This document shows positions 34,365 to 44,129 of a stretch of 64,000 nucleotides of DNA, one piece after another. The stretch is taken from contig JALMGJ010000029.1 in NCBI GenBank assembly GCA_023362775.1, positions 6,669,268 through 6,733,267 of the forward strand, written 5' to 3'. Position 1 is the first letter of the stretch; every line of letters starts with the position of its first letter. This stretch comes from Charina bottae. Lineage: Eukaryota; Chordata; Lepidosauria; Squamata; Charinaidae. Under the pieces are notes generated by a model. It made no database searches. It was not told the DNA's origin and saw nothing but the letters and a program-made list of their open reading frames with translations. The position numbers and the translations under genes were made by a program.

Positions 34365-34401
34365 GGAAACGTTTCACTCCTTATCCAAGGAGCTTCTTCA
34401 G
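34365..34401 (-). ncRNA. Hammerhead ribozyme-like motif (PLE family 1, minus arm)
   Basis: CTGAAGA, an extra base, stem II GCTCCTT/AAGGAGT (one G.U pair), GAA, ACGT, T, then the stem I strand. All core positions are kept. The plus-arm copy at 37982-38018 is altered. Confidence 0.7.
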
Positions 34402-34501
34402 TCTGAGTAAAGTTAGTAAGGGAATCCTTAAATATGTTTCTAGGCTGGCTGTGTGACCTTGCACCTGGGGCTAGGTCATGGTTATTTTAAGATGTTTGTT
34501 T

Positions 34502-35469
34502 CTAAGTCCCTTTATCATCTAAAGGAGGATCGTTAAGATTACCCTGCTGCTGTTGAGCTTGTGAAATGGTCTTAATCTTCCTAGGCACAGAAGACAAAGC
34601 AGGAAGGAAGATAGGGGAAAGGTTATGCCTGAGGCCCCCACCTCTATTCAAGGAAGGATTTTCCAAGTTGGCATGAATGGATTCCTTGACCCCTCTCTCA
34701 AACCACCTATCTTCTCTGTCTAAAATGTGAACATTAATGTCCTCAAATGAGTGTCCTTTTTCCTTTAGATGAAGATAAACTGCTGACTCTGGTCCTGTGG
34801 TGTTACTTCTCCTGTGTTGGGCCATCCTCCTGTACAAAGGTTGTTTGGTTTCTCCAATGTAGAGTTCAGAGCACTCCTCACTGCACTGGATTGCATACAC
34901 TACATTGCTTTCCTTGTGTTTTGGAGTTTGATCTTTGGGGTGTACAAGCCTCTGTCTCAGTGTGTTGGTGGGTTTGAAATATACAGGTATGTGGTGTTTG
35001 CCAAATATCCGTTTTATCTTTTCAGACACACCAGCCATGTAAGGAATGACCAGGTTCTTCCGTTTACTCTGAGTCTCAGCCCTATCTGTCGCTGTTTTAG
35101 GTCTGGTAGACTTAGATTTAGTGAAGGCCCAATTTGGATATCCACAGGCCTGCAGAGCTGTTCTCAGATGCTGCTTTTCATTCTTTTTGGAATCCATGGA
35201 GGTGGGGATGGTTTCTGCTCTGTGTGACAATGTCCTGATGACTCCTAGTTTGTGCTGCAGTGGATGGTGGGAGTCAAACATCAGGTATTGATCTGTGTGT
35301 GGGGGTTTCCTGTAGATCCCTATTTCTAGCTTGCCACCGGTCCCAATGAGGACTTCACAGTCTAGGAATGCCAGTCTGTTGTCCTTGGTGTCTTCTCTGG
35401 TGAAGCTAATGTTGGCATCTATAGTGTTTATATGGTCCGTGAAGGCCTGTACTTCCTGGGCCTTGATTT
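34502..35469 (-). pseudogene. PLE protein, C-terminal part on the inverted arm
   Basis: Open on the minus strand from the junction at 35469 to a stop at 34502. The part from its first Met (35281, 259 residues) is identical to the C-terminus of the plus-strand protein. It lacks the RT and begins inside the region after the YVDD box. One difference from the plus arm is visible upstream: KPPHTD instead of KPTHTD. It is a truncated by-product of insertion, not a separate gene. Confidence 0.9.
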
Positions 35470-35865
35470 AACCTACGTTTTAACCTCAGATGCAGACAAC
35501 AGAGACTCATCCCGACAAGCCTACGCCTGCAATCTACAGTTAAGGGTCACAGAGCAGATCAGATCCTGCAGCAGGCACAAAGACATCTTATAAATGAAAG
35601 AATAAGGCAAGTCCACTTCACCATTGATGCCCTGCAATACAATTTTGAAAACCTTCACCAGGAACTCACAGCCACCCTTCCTGACCCAATCCTGGATAGA
35701 GTTATTCAGCTTGGCAATAAAGTACAGCTGGCCCAGCATCACAAGACAAAGGAGAGGCAAACTAAGAAATTTGACATTCTTCTTTCTCGCAACAAGCAGA
35801 AACAAGGAACTGGAGAAACCGCTGGGAGGAACAACAACAACAGGACCACAGAGGACAAAAAGAAC

Positions 35866-37881
35866 ATGTGGGTGAAAAATCTCTCAGACAGAGAACTTAC
35901 CCAACCAGAGAGAGATGTCCTAGCCAAAGGTCTTAATTTTGCCATCACTCCCAAGCAAGTTCCGGTTGTGGAGCTCATTACAGCCACAGAATCTGCCATC
36001 CACAACAACCACCTACCTTTTGAAGAAGCAGAACAACTCCGGCTTAAAATATCTGCAGCTCTGTCCAGTGCTCAACCTCCTCCCCCCAACCTTACCGTCC
36101 AAGAGAGGAGAGCCCTGACAGCCCTCAGTAAAGATGAAACCATCACCATTTTACCTGCTGACAAAGGAAGATGTACAGTGGTTCTAAACACTGCAGACTA
36201 CCACAATAAAATTACCTCTCTTTTGGAGGATCACCATACATATGAAAAACTGAAAAGAGACCCCACCAACAATTACAAGAAAAAGGCAATAGACAGTTTG
36301 AAACAATTGGAACATGATGGCTCCATCGATAGGATTACCTACCACCGTCTGTATCCTGGAGAAGCCATCCCCTGCATCTATGGACTTCCTAAGATCCACA
36401 AGGAAGGAACACCCCTCCGACCCATAGTCAGCAGCATCAATTCGGTAACATACAACATTGCCAAACACCTCTCTACCATACTAGCACCTCTAGTTGGACA
36501 CTCTGAACACCACATCCATAATTCGGAAGAATTTGTTTCCAAAGCAAAGATCCTGAAACTGGATACAGATGAAACTATGGTCTCCTTTGATGTGTCCTCC
36601 CTTTTCACCAGCATCCCCACCACTCATGCTCTATCCGCTGTCAGGAAGAGACTAGAAGAGGACAGCACCCTGGAAAGGAGAAGCCATCTCAACCCAAACC
36701 AGATCTGCCATCTTCTGGACCTGTGTCTTAACACCACTTATTTCACATACAGAGGTGACTTTTACAGACAAAAACACGGCTGTGCCATGGGTTCTCCTGT
36801 GTCACCCATTGTGGCCAATTTATACATGGAAGAAGTGGAGAAGAAAGCACTCAACACATTCCAGGGAACGGTGCCCACCCACTGGTTTAGGTATGTGGAT
36901 GACACCTGGGTCAAAATCAAGGCCCAGGAAGTACAGGCCTTCACGGACCATATAAACACTATAGATGCCAACATTAGCTTCACCAGAGAAGACACCAAGG
37001 ACAACAGACTGGCATTCCTAGACTGTGAAGTCCTCATTGGGACTGGTGGCAAGCTAGAAATAGGGATCTACAGGAAACCCACACACACAGATCAATACCT
37101 GATGTTTGACTCCCACCATCCACTGCAGCACAAACTAGGAGTCATCAGGACATTGTCACACAGAGCAGAAACCATCCCCACCTCCATGGATTCCAAAAAG
37201 AATGAAAAGCAGCATCTGAGAACAGCTCTGCAGGCCTGTGGATATCCAAATTGGGCCTTCACTAAATCTAAGTCTACCAGACCTAAAACAGCGACAGATA
37301 GGGCTGAGACTCAGAGTAAACGGAAGAACCTGGTCATTCCTTACATGGCTGGTGTGTCTGAAAAGATAAAACGGATATTTGGCAAACACCACATACCTGT
37401 ATATTTCAAACCCACCAACACACTGAGACAGAGGCTTGTACACCCCAAAGATCAAACTCCAAAACACAAGGAAAGCAATGTAGTGTATGCAATCCAGTGC
37501 AGTGAGGAGTGCTCTGAACTCTACATTGGAGAAACCAAACAACCTTTGTACAGGAGGATGGCCCAACACAGGAGAAGTAACACCACAGGACCAGAGTCAG
37601 CAGTTTATCTTCATCTAAAGGAAAAAGGACACTCATTTGAGGACATTAATGTTCACATTTTAGACAGAGAAGATAGGTGGTTTGAGAGAGGGGTCAAGGA
37701 ATCCATTCATGCCAACTTGGAAAATCCTTCCTTGAATAGAGGTGGGGGCCTCAGGCATAACCTTTCCCCTATCTTCCTTCCTGCTTTGTCTTCTGTGCCT
37801 AGGAAGATTAAGACCATTTCACAAGCTCAACAGCAGCAGGGTAATCTTAACGATCCTCCTTTAGATGATAAAGGGACTTAG
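35866..37881 (+). CDS. Penelope-like element protein: reverse transcriptase plus GIY-YIG endonuclease
   Basis: 671 residues from the first Met. The frame is open back to 35467, adding about 133 codons without a Met (for example LGNKVQLAQHHKTKERQTKKFDIL-type residues), so the natural N-terminus is uncertain and the copy is probably 5'-truncated. Seen in order: PADKG (97-101), PCIYGLPKIHKEGTPLRPIV (about 169-188), FDVSSLFTSIP with the first catalytic Asp (241-251), GCAMGSPVSPIVANLYMEEV (from 305), and the YVDD catalytic box (343-346). After a linker comes the GIY-YIG nuclease: VVYAIQ (539-544), CSELYIGET (549-557), RRMAQHRR, and a His/Glu-containing end (KGHSFEDINVHIL). The PLE role is to nick the target DNA and copy element RNA there. 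No internal stop was seen, so this copy looks young. Whether it is active is unknown. Confidence 0.93.
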   Translation: MWVKNLSDRELTQPERDVLAKGLNFAITPKQVPVVELITATESAIHNNHLPFEEAEQLRLKISAALSSAQPPPPNLTVQERRALTALSKDETITILPADKGRCTVVLNTADYHNKITSLLEDHHTYEKLKRDPTNNYKKKAIDSLKQLEHDGSIDRITYHRLYPGEAIPCIYGLPKIHKEGTPLRPIVSSINSVTYNIAKHLSTILAPLVGHSEHHIHNSEEFVSKAKILKLDTDETMVSFDVSSLFTSIPTTHALSAVRKRLEEDSTLERRSHLNPNQICHLLDLCLNTTYFTYRGDFYRQKHGCAMGSPVSPIVANLYMEEVEKKALNTFQGTVPTHWFRYVDDTWVKIKAQEVQAFTDHINTIDANISFTREDTKDNRLAFLDCEVLIGTGGKLEIGIYRKPTHTDQYLMFDSHHPLQHKLGVIRTLSHRAETIPTSMDSKKNEKQHLRTALQACGYPNWAFTKSKSTRPKTATDRAETQSKRKNLVIPYMAGVSEKIKRIFGKHHIPVYFKPTNTLRQRLVHPKDQTPKHKESNVVYAIQCSEECSELYIGETKQPLYRRMAQHRRSNTTGPESAVYLHLKEKGHSFEDINVHILDREDRWFERGVKESIHANLENPSLNRGGGLRHNLSPIFLPALSSVPRKIKTISQAQQQQGNLNDPPLDDKGT

Positions 37882-37981
37882 AAACAAACATCTTAAAATA
37901 ACCATGACCTAGCCCCAGGTGCAAGGTCACACAGCCAGCCTAGAAACATATTTAAGGATTCCCTTACTAACTTTACTCAGA

Positions 37982-38018
37982 CTGAAGAAGCTCCTTGGAT
38001 AAGGAGTGAAATGTTTCC
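37982..38018 (+). ncRNA. Altered hammerhead-like motif (PLE family 1, plus arm)
   Basis: Same layout as 34365-34401, but stem III reads ATGT instead of ACGT, and a stem I base downstream is also changed (ACTAAG for ACTGAG). Confidence 0.6.
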
Positions 38019-38060
38019 ACTAAGAAAATAGAAATCCAGTTGACATGATTCAAGCTACAG

Positions 38061-38074
38061 TATCTTGGCCTCTG
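38061..38074 (+). repeat. Target-site duplication, right copy
   Basis: TATCTTGGCCTCTG, exact partner of 34274-34287. Confidence 0.93.
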
Positions 38075-38277
38075 CTTTGCTTCCTGGTTCAGCATGCACT
38101 ACAAAGCTTTTGTACACCTTCTCAAAACTTCCAAGTCTGTTTTTAAATCCCTTTTGTACTTCCGATCCCTTTCCTACTGTAAGATGGGTGAGGGCTGTCA
38201 TGATGCTCTCCCCTTCGTATGCAGCCCATCAATCAACCAGCCAATGGGGATTTTCCCCATTTGGCCATACTTATATT

Positions 38278-38330
38278 TTGAATTTCGTCACCGCCCATCT
38301 CACTCAAAGAGCGACTCGATTACATAGCCA
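38278..38330 (-). mobile_element. Possible L2-like 3' fragment
   Basis: AATTTCGTCACCGCCCATCT then CACTCAAAGAGCGACTCG resembles the reverse of the L2 UTR hairpin. Very short. Confidence 0.45.
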
Positions 38331-39126
38331 TTCCAGGAAATGCCGGGGGAAGAAGCCTCTGGTGTTTTGTGAGCAAGCTTGGCTTTTAAAGAAGAAAATT
38401 AATATACAGGAGATTCTCTTGGGCATGTCCTAAATTTAGAAAGTAAATGCAACCTCTGCTCATGTCCTTGCCCAGGGGAAGAACAAATGCTAGCTGGATT
38501 TTTTTCCCCCCACTTCTGTTTGTCCTGGCATGGGTCCACGGGCCTCAAAATACCCAAATTGATTCCTGGCAGAATCGAAGGCATTGTTCTTTTTAATTCT
38601 TATTCATGGAACTGCTAGAGTAGATGAATGACATCACTGCATTGTTGGGATTCTCTGTGGGAATCCTCACCAGAGGAAGGGGGCACATCGAACAAGAACA
38701 TGCACTCGGTGGATGGGTGGTCTCTCACCTGAAACACCACATCTAAAACCACGTCCAGCTCTGTATTGGTTCAGGTTCGGATACTTCTTCAGATCCTGTG
38801 ACTTATGCCTCTGATCCTGAACCAACCTCTGGGTCTGTGAAAGCACGGAGGACAAGCAGGCATGAAAGACTCAGTGGTTAGACTCCTTGGGAATAATAGT
38901 AACTCTTTGAGGAGACTTGTGATCCGTCACGGATTCCAGAAGAAATTCCAGGGGTATTTGAATGGTTCTTGACATTTCTGACATAGAAACCTCCATCAGT
39001 ACTGGAAAGAATGCTGTTGGCAGCCTTTCCTTGTCCACCATTCACTTGTCCCTTACCTGTGTTCTAGGTCTGATCCTCAGAATGTACAATATTGCCTCTG
39101 TTATTTTAGCTGGACTTTAATTATTG

Positions 39127-40361
39127 ATCTGTAGCTTGAATCATGTCAACTGGATTTCTATTTTCTCAGTGGAAACGTTTCGCTCCTTATCCAAGGAGCT
39201 TCTTCAGACTGAGCAAAGTTGGTAAGGGAATCCTAAATATGTTTCTAGGTAGCTGTGTGACCTTACACCTGGGGCTAGGTCATGGTTATTTTGAGATGTT
39301 ATTTTAAGTCCTTTTATCATCTAAAGGAGGATCGTTAAGATCACCATGCTGCTGTTGAGCTTGTGAAATGGTCTTAATCTTCCTAGGCACAGAAGACAAA
39401 GCAGGGAGGAAGATGGGGGAGAGGTTGTGCCTGAGGCCCCCACCTCTATTCAAGGAAGGATTTTCCAAGTTGGCATAAATGGATTCCTTGACCCCTCTCT
39501 CAAACCACCTATCTTCTCTGTCTAAAATGTGAACATTAATGTCCTCAAATGAGTGTCCTTTTTCCTTTAGATGAAGATAAACTGCTGACTCTGGTCCTGT
39601 GGTGTTACTTCTCCTGTGTTGGGCCATCCTCCTGTACAAAAGTTGTTTGGTTTCTCCAATGTAGAGTTCAGAGCACTCCTCACTGCACTGGATTGCATAA
39701 ACTACATTGCTTTTCTTGTGTTTTGGAGTTTGATCTTTGGGGTGTACAAGCCTCTGTCTCAGTGTGTTGGTGGGTTTGAAATATACAGGTATGTGGTGTT
39801 TGCCAAATATCCGTTTTATCTTTTCAGACACGCCAGCCATGTAGGGAATGACCAGGTTCTTTCGTTTACTCTGAGTCTCAGCCCTATCTGTCGCTGTTTT
39901 AGGTCTGGTAGATTTAGATTTGGTGAAGGCCCAATTTGGATATCCACAGGCCTTCAGGGCTGTTCTCAGGTGCTGATTTTCATTCTTTTTGGAATCCATG
40001 GAGGTGGGGATGGTTTCTGCTCTGTGTGACAATGTCCTGATGACTCCTAGTTTGTGCTGCAGTGGATGGTGGGGGTCAAACATCAGATATTGATCTGTGT
40101 GTGTGGGTTTCCTGTAGATCCCTATTTCTAGCTTGCCACCAGTCCCAATGAGGACTTCACAGTCTAGGAATGCCAGTCTGTTGTCCTTGGTGTCTTCTCT
40201 GGTGAAGCTAATGTTGGCATCTATAGTGTTTATATGGTCCGTGAAGGCCTGTACTTCCTGGGCCTTGATTTTGACCCAGGTGTCATCCACATACCTAAAC
40301 CAGTGGGTGGGCACCGTTCCCTGGAATGTGTTGAGTGCTTTCTTCTCCACTTCTTCCATCT
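39127..40361 (-). pseudogene. Penelope-like element family 1, 5'-truncated copy with intact partial frame
   Basis: On the minus strand the frame starts at MEEVEKKALNTF (40359), just before the YVDD box, and runs 351 residues to a stop at 39304, including the whole GIY-YIG domain. The 3' terminal region continues to CTGTAGCTTGAATC at 39127. It differs from the 34288-38060 copy at several residues (NENQHLRTALKACG for NEKQHLRTALQACG; AQQQHGDLN for AQQQQGNLN), so it is an independent insertion. No duplication longer than about 5 bp was found. Most of the RT is absent. Confidence 0.92.
39172..39208 (-). ncRNA. Hammerhead ribozyme-like motif (PLE family 1)
   Basis: Same core and stem II (GCTCCTT/AAGGAGC) as 7918-7954, with ACGT and T at the predicted cleavage position. 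All core positions are kept. Confidence 0.7.
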
Positions 40362-41330
40362 GCCTTCACAGTATTTGGTGGGCTTTGATCTTGGCTTGTA
40401 GACTATGCTCCATTGCTTCTACTACCATGGTCAGCAAGCTCAATATTATAGAATAACCTATGATACTTCTATTTTATTCACATATTTATTTATTCACATG
40501 ATTTATAGGCTCTTCCCAGTCAAAAATTCTGGGAAGTTTACTGAGCTGAGCTGCTGGGTGTAATCCTGAATATAAAAATGACAGGATTATCATCCCACAA
40601 GGAAAAGTAAATATGCCTCTTTCAAAAACCCTTCCAACTTTGTCCATGTTCCTGGAGCTGATGAAATAACCTGCTTGTTTCAAAGTCACAGGCAACCAAG
40701 TTCATCTGCTTTTTCTTTATGCAGAAAGAGGGTCGCACGCAAACATCAGATGCTCATCCCAAGGTAAAAACTCTTCTTGGATCATCACAGCTGAAGATGT
40801 TGAATGCTCCAGCCAAGCTGTACATCTGCCTGCAAGCTTTCAAGGAAAGCAGTCACTTAAGACAACAAACAATTGCCTCAATGTTTCTCATTGAGCAAGG
40901 TCTATATAAGCATCATTATGCTTGTACAACAGCAGAAAGACAGACTAAACAGAATTATTAGATCTACCGCTGGCCAAAACACACGTGAGATCATCCATTT
41001 CCCATATTGTGGGGCCGACCATGTACATTTTGTTTAATGCAGTAGTAACAACTTGCAGCCTATGGCACACATGGATCCTATGAGACCGTTCTTCTTTTGT
41101 ATGACTGCAGTTCCTAATATCATGTTGCCAAAAAGAGCATTTGCATATAGAAATGAAAGACAGCTTTGTTGACCATCGCTGCAACTTCGTGCAGAAGCTC
41201 TACGTGAACAGAACTTAGATACTTGCTAAATTAATTGTGAACATGTAATTCTCATGCTTTCCTTCTGATGCACATGATGGTTCCTTGATTGTCCCAATTC
41301 ACTTGTTTTGTTTCAGTATAAAGTTAGTGC

Positions 41331-41676
41331 TCTTAAGAGTCCCTTGGACTGCAAGGAGGTCAAATCAATCAATCCTAAAGGAAATCAACCCTGACTGCTC
41401 ATTGGAAGGACAGATGCTGAAGCTGAAGCTCAAATACTTTGGCCACCTAATGCGAAGAGAGGACTCACTGGAAAAGACCCTGATGCTGGGAAAGACTGAA
41501 GGCAAAAGGAGAAGGGGATGGCAGAGGATGAGATGGTTAGATAGCATCACCGATGTAATGAACATGAATTTGAGTAAACTCCAGGAGACAGTGGAGGACA
41601 GGAAGGCCTGGCGTGCTATGGTCCATGGGGTCACGAAGAGTCGGACATGACTAAACGACTGAATAACAACAACAAC
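41331..41676 (+). mobile_element. BovB LINE 3' end
   Basis: Encodes the BovB C-terminus in frame: LKLKLKYFGHLMRREDSLEK, TLMLGKTEGKRRRGWQRMRW, LDSITDVMNMNLSKLQETVE, RKAWRAMVHGVTKSRT, stop. It ends in GTCACGAAGAGTCGGACATG, CTAAACGACTGAATAACAAC and a short AAC run. An 11-bp duplication AAAGTTAGTGC lies at 41320-41330 and 41677-41687. BovB is the RTE-clade LINE shared by squamates and ruminants through horizontal transfer, and the supplier of the Sauria SINE 3' end. Only the last 115 or so codons are present. Confidence 0.96.
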
Positions 41677-42439
41677 AAAGTTAGTGCAGCTTTTCTTAAC
41701 TTGCTCTCCTCTTTAATTCCCAGCCAGGGAATTCCCATTTATTTCCACTTCAGTTACACCCCCATTTGGGTTTGTCTCACCTAAGATATTTTTGAACGGT
41801 TCTGTATTTACAATGCCATGCTATTGTTAAACATGGGATCACGTTAGTAATTAAAACAAGGATACAAAGGATAAGTATAGATGTGCATATTCAATAAGCT
41901 GGCTTAAGAGGAAACAATGATTATACACTTTATGGATTTTGGAGCTTATAGTATTTGCTGTAAAAACACATTATTTTGCAGGTCTCCAATATCAAGTCTC
42001 AAGTATATCTCTGCCGTCTAAAGCATATCTTATGTATTACTCCTGTCTAGTCTCATTTCGGACTAAAACAGCCTGAAGCTGTTTCCGATTAGGATGTTGT
42101 AAGTGTCCTTTAAGATTTCAACTGATTCATCTCATTCTATCTGTAGAAAAAGGTTAAACCATTCATTTATGGTGTAACAAGATTCAAGGAAGTGCTACAA
42201 AGACAAGACAGTCTAAAAATAAATGAAGACCTATTACAAACAGAAATATTTGTGTCATTTAAGAAAGGCAAACAAAATACTCTTTAAGCTGGAAACAAGG
42301 AAGCTGAGATATTGTATTGTGCTAGGTGAGTGTATTGTGCTAGGACCGCAGTCCAAAAAACATTTCTGGGAGGGGGTGGGAATGTTAAGGCATACAAAAT
42401 ACTCCTTAACCTGCTCCAGGACTTTGAAAAAAGGCAAAA

Positions 42440-42672
42440 AATAAACTTGGCTTGGAGGGGCTCTGAAGGCCAGGAGGCAGAGGGTAGAGGGAATGGCCTT
42501 GAAGGACAGGAGGAAGAGCCATTACCAAGGCAATGGCCAGATAAGCGGGGCTTGAGCCTGGGCCAAGAAAGTAACTTGAGAAAACATCTCAGACAAGCCC
42601 CTCCCTAGTTCACACAAAGATAAAGAGAGGGAGGGGGAAGCACATTCAGACTTGCAAGATTTTGTTACTATA
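42440..42672 (+). mobile_element. LTR-like fragment (copy 2)
   Basis: GGAATGGCCTTGAAGGACAG, AGGAAGAGCCATTACC, CAAGCCCCTCCCTAGTT, GAGAGGGAGGGGGAAGCACA and TTCAGACTTGCAAGATTTTG follow the order in 52025-52233. It breaks off into the GAATA repeat before the poly(A) signal. Confidence 0.5.
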
Positions 42673-42882
42673 GCTGTGAATAGAATAGAATAGAATAGAA
42701 TAGAATAGAATAGAATAGAATAGAATAGAATAGAATAGAATAGAATGCTGTGAATGGAATGGAATGGAATGGAATGGAATGGAATGGAATGGAATGGAAT
42801 GGAATGGAATGGAATAGAATAGAATAGAATAGAATAGAATAGAATAGAATAGAATAGAATAGAATAGAATAGAATAGAATAC
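42673..42882 (+). repeat. (GAATA)n / (GAATG)n pentanucleotide array
   Basis: About 210 bp: GAATA units, then a central block of GAATG units, then GAATA units again. On the minus strand it is (ATTCT)n. Confidence 0.98.
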
Positions 42883-42960
42883 TTTATTGGCCAAGTATGA
42901 CTAAACATACAAGGAATTTGACTTCGGTGCAAGAGCTCTCAATGTATTTACCTAACATAA
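42883..42960 (-). mobile_element. CR1/L3-like LINE 3' tail adjoining the pentanucleotide array
   Basis: ACTTTATTGGCCAAGTATGA, ACATACAAGGAATTTGACTT and GGTGCAAGAGCTCTCAATGT is the tail repeatedly found next to AATAG arrays in squamates. CR1/L3 (Snake1-type) LINEs are reported to seed such microsatellites. Confidence 0.6.
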
Positions 42961-43426
42961 AAAAAAACAATAATAAATTATAGAATCAAGAAAAGAAAAA
43001 TTAAAGAAAAAATAATACTACAGCTATTTAACTAACACATACTCATATTTAAGGGAGAATTAAATAAAAGTAGTACTGATCTACATGGCACTGGTTTCTT
43101 AGTCTGGTCTACCTCGTTGGACTGACACACAGAATAGATTCTGGTGGGCTGCACTTTCTGCTAAAAGAATGGCTGAGTTCCTGAATTGCACTAAATTATA
43201 ATGTGCTTTGCTTGATTTTGGTCAGTGCAATGTACGACATGAACTGTTGCAGTTCATACATTTTTAAAAATATTTTAATCAGGCTATTAAAGCTTGTTCA
43301 AAAAATCATGATTAAAACAAATCATGGCTTGGTGCAAGGTAGAGACTGAGATAATAGCTATGTCAAGACATCAAAAGAAACTAGATTAAATATGACTATT
43401 GTTCCTTAGTTTGCACTTAGTTTGCA

Positions 43427-43625
43427 CTTAGTTTGCGCCCGCCCACAAACCCCGCCCACAGTGCACGCAATTGGCTCCTGCCCGCAAACCCCGCCCCCGG
43501 TCCACGGAAATCCCGCAAACCCCGCCCCCGGTCCGCAGAAATCCTGGAAACCCCGCCCCCCTGGTCCGCGGAAAAATCATCTTTTGAAACCAGTCCCTGG
43601 CGCCAAAAAGGTTGGGGACCCCTGA
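43427..43625 (+). mobile_element. Non-autonomous hAT-like element, family B (copy 2, left end missing)
   Basis: Contains several AAACCCCGCCC units separated by GGTCCACGG/GGTCCGCAG. The right terminus AAAAAGGTTGGGGACCCCTG is identical to that of 55283-55644 except for one base. The left terminal repeat is absent. Confidence 0.8.
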
Positions 43626-43904
43626 GCTAAACTGTTCAGAAAAGCCAACTCCAAACTATAGTTTTTGACTATACAACTAAAGTTAATATTCAACATAGTT
43701 TGCAGTCTGGACAATATGGGAAGCTGGAATTAATTAAAGTAGAAGCAAATGATCTGAACTCTCTGGAAGGGTGGATAAAGGGAGGGGAGAATGGCCTAAA
43801 TCTAGAGGGACCGAGTCTCACATTTTCCTAAACCTAAGTGAATTTTAGCAATCAGTGGTACGGTTCAGACATCACATTCCCAGTCTAACAAACCCTTCCA
43901 CATA

Positions 43905-44125
43905 TATGTTGGTGTGCGTTCAAGTCAGTGTTAACTCCTGGTGACTACATGGACAAGTTGATGCAGTTTTCTCGGTAACATTTTTAGAAGTGTTTTGTCA
44001 TGGCCACCTTCTTTCTAGGGTTGGGAGGGAGGGAGTGGCCCAAGGTCACCCAGTTGGTTTCAGGTCTAAAACTGGTCTAGAACATGATCTCCTGATTTCT
44101 AGCCTGTGCCTTTAACCACCGCACA
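43905..44125 (-). mobile_element. CORE/MIR-like tRNA SINE
   Basis: Minus strand: TTAAAGGCACAGGCTAGAAA, TCAGGAGATCATGTTCTAGA, GGGTGACCTTGGGCCACTCC, AGTCACCAGGAGTTAACACT. A diverged, nearly complete copy. Confidence 0.8.
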
Positions 44126-44129
44126 TGAG

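Larger units (their letters stand above)
34288..38060. mobile_element. Compound Penelope-like element family 1 (inverted arm plus long copy)
   Basis: Three parts. First is a 35-nt tail at 34288-34322. Second is a minus-oriented 3' portion at 34323-35469. Third is a plus-oriented copy at 35470-38060 that reaches much further 5'. The minus arm and its counterpart 36914-38060 are both 1,147 bp and nearly identical. A 14-bp duplication flanks the unit, so it arrived as one insertion. PLEs are retroelements coding for one protein with a reverse transcriptase and a GIY-YIG nuclease, and inverted partial copies are typical of them. It lies in the CAMK1D intron, and the long frame runs antisense to CAMK1D. 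Confidence 0.95.

Noticed and set aside
37471..37700. Stand-alone GIY-YIG homing endonuclease
   Set aside because: The domain is the C-terminal part of a PLE protein downstream of its reverse transcriptase.
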